Shown piece by piece: positions 5,509 through 6,242 of a stretch of DNA of 6,242 nucleotides. Every line of letters begins with the position of its first letter. Positions within the stretch are counted from its first letter, which is position 1. A program made the position numbers and the translations under genes. The notes under the pieces are model-generated. The model did not search any database and had not been told where the DNA came from. It saw only the letters and a program-made list of their open reading frames with translations. The stretch is from positions 1 through 6,242 of the forward strand of contig LKUF01000038.1 in assembly GCA_001412335.1 (NCBI GenBank). Direction: 5' to 3'. The DNA is from Methanolinea sp. SDB (GTDB taxonomy: Archaea > Halobacteriota > Methanomicrobia > Methanomicrobiales > Methanospirillaceae).

Positions 5509-6242
5509 ATGATACTGGAAAAAATTGTCTCTGCCGGGCTTGCGCACAACTCCTACATCGTCATTTCAGGCGGTTCTGCCGCAGTGATAGACCCGCGTCG
5601 GGATTGCAGCGTATACCTGTCGATTGCAGGGAGCCACGACGCCCGGATCACACACATCTTCGAGACACACCGGAACGAGGATTATGTCATCGGATCAGGT
5701 GAGCTTGCCGCCCGTTGTGGTGCAGAGATCTTTCATGGTTCAAAGATGAATTTCTCCTATGGAAACCCGGTCCACGAGGGAGATCGGTTCCAGGCAGGCG
5801 ACCTCGACCTGCTGGTGCTCGAGACCCCCGGCCATACCATGGAGAGCATCTCCATCGTGGTGACAGACAGGGCTGTCTCCAACACCCCTTACCTCGTCTT
5901 TACCGGCGACGCCCTCTTTGCAGGCGATGCGGGCAGAACAGATCTATATGGTCCGGAAAAGAGGGCGGAAGTCTCCGGGTTGCTCCACGAGAGCCTTTTC
6001 ACCAGGATCCTCCCCCTCGGCGACGGGGTCATCGTCTGTCCCGCGCACGGAGCCGGATCGGTATGCGGATCAGAGATCAGCGACCATGAATACACGACGA
6101 TCGGCTACGAGAAGAAGACAAATCCGCTCCTCCAGATGGGGAGAGACGCCTTTATCAGCCACAAGGTTCATGAGCACCACTATGTCCCGCCGTACTTTGG
6201 AAAGATGGAAGAACTGAACCAGAACGGGGCCCCGCTCATCTG
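5509..6242 (+). CDS. Metallo-beta-lactamase-fold protein, N-terminal part of an MBL-rhodanese type protein (3' partial)
   Basis: The frame is open from ATG 5509 to the window end without a stop (244 complete codons), so the C-terminus is missing. The N-terminal 200 residues are an MBL fold: DPRRD at 28-32, the metal-motif region THRNEDY at 53-59, PGHT with His109, FTGDALFAGDAGRTDL with Asp134, and CPAHGAGS with His180. The GDAGRTDL stretch is typical of ETHE1/persulfide-dioxygenase-like proteins. The usual HxHxDH is HxNxDY here, but His54, His109 and Asp134 match the three iron ligands of human ETHE1 (His79, His135, Asp154). The last visible residues, PPYFGKMEELNQNGAPLI, resemble the linker that precedes rhodanese domains in MBL-rhodanese fusions, so one or two such domains are expected beyond the window. 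Likely role: sulfane-sulfur or persulfide handling in the cytoplasm; activity is unproven, and an oxygen-using reaction would be odd in a strict anaerobe. Confidence 0.85.
   Translation, partial: MILEKIVSAGLAHNSYIVISGGSAAVIDPRRDCSVYLSIAGSHDARITHIFETHRNEDYVIGSGELAARCGAEIFHGSKMNFSYGNPVHEGDRFQAGDLDLLVLETPGHTMESISIVVTDRAVSNTPYLVFTGDALFAGDAGRTDLYGPEKRAEVSGLLHESLFTRILPLGDGVIVCPAHGAGSVCGSEISDHEYTTIGYEKKTNPLLQMGRDAFISHKVHEHHYVPPYFGKMEELNQNGAPLI

Noticed and set aside
5367..5549. N-terminal extension of the SRAP gene up to an ATG at 5549
   Set aside because: It would overlap the start of the divergent MBL gene and bury the catalytic Cys2, which must be N-terminal; the extension has no domain character.
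1..6242. CRISPR array, insertion sequence, integrase site, toxin-antitoxin or defence cassette
   Set aside because: No regularly spaced repeats, no terminal inverted repeats, and no transposase, nuclease or toxin-like reading frames on either strand.

Overview
This 6.2-kb window most likely comes from a euryarchaeon, probably an anaerobe of the methanogen class (Methanomicrobia-like). The evidence is a two-subunit 2-oxoacid:ferredoxin oxidoreductase with a gamma-alpha fused large subunit, strong Shine-Dalgarno sites of the AAAGGAGGTG type, AT-rich archaeal BRE/TATA-like elements in a non-coding gap, and a compact mix of conserved genes. The lineage is inferred from protein style and gene content, not proven. 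I see no mobile element, CRISPR array, tRNA or rRNA.

Layout. Bases 1-2441 (+) hold a two-gene operon: the alpha subunit (its start lies before the window) and the beta subunit of a 2-oxoacid:ferredoxin oxidoreductase, joined by an ATGA stop/start overlap. A 134-bp gap follows, then a 199-residue membrane protein of the UPF0316/DUF2179 type (+, 2576-3175). It converges, with only 19 bp between stop codons, on a radical-SAM aminomutase of the lysine 2,3-aminomutase (KamA) family (-, 3195-4370). A 309-bp AT-rich non-coding stretch upstream of the aminomutase carries two similar promoter-like elements. Next, also on the minus strand, is an SRAP-domain (YedK/HMCES-type) abasic-site DNA-protein crosslink protein (4680-5366). 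Divergent from it is the start of a metallo-beta-lactamase-fold protein (+, 5509 to window end). It resembles the N-terminal half of MBL-rhodanese sulfur-metabolism proteins and is cut by the window edge.

The oxidoreductase pair clearly works as one enzyme: oxidative decarboxylation of a 2-oxoacid to acyl-CoA with ferredoxin reduction, or the reverse reductive carboxylation. The other genes look like independent units. The two points most worth follow-up are: (i) the aminomutase keeps the radical-SAM cysteines and the carboxylate-binding Arg but lacks both aspartates that bind the lysine side chain, with Arg in one of the positions, which suggests a substrate other than lysine, possibly glutamate; (ii) the MBL protein has an altered signature (H-x-N-x-D-Y instead of H-x-H-x-D-H) yet keeps exactly the three residues that bind the single iron in ETHE1-type persulfide dioxygenases.
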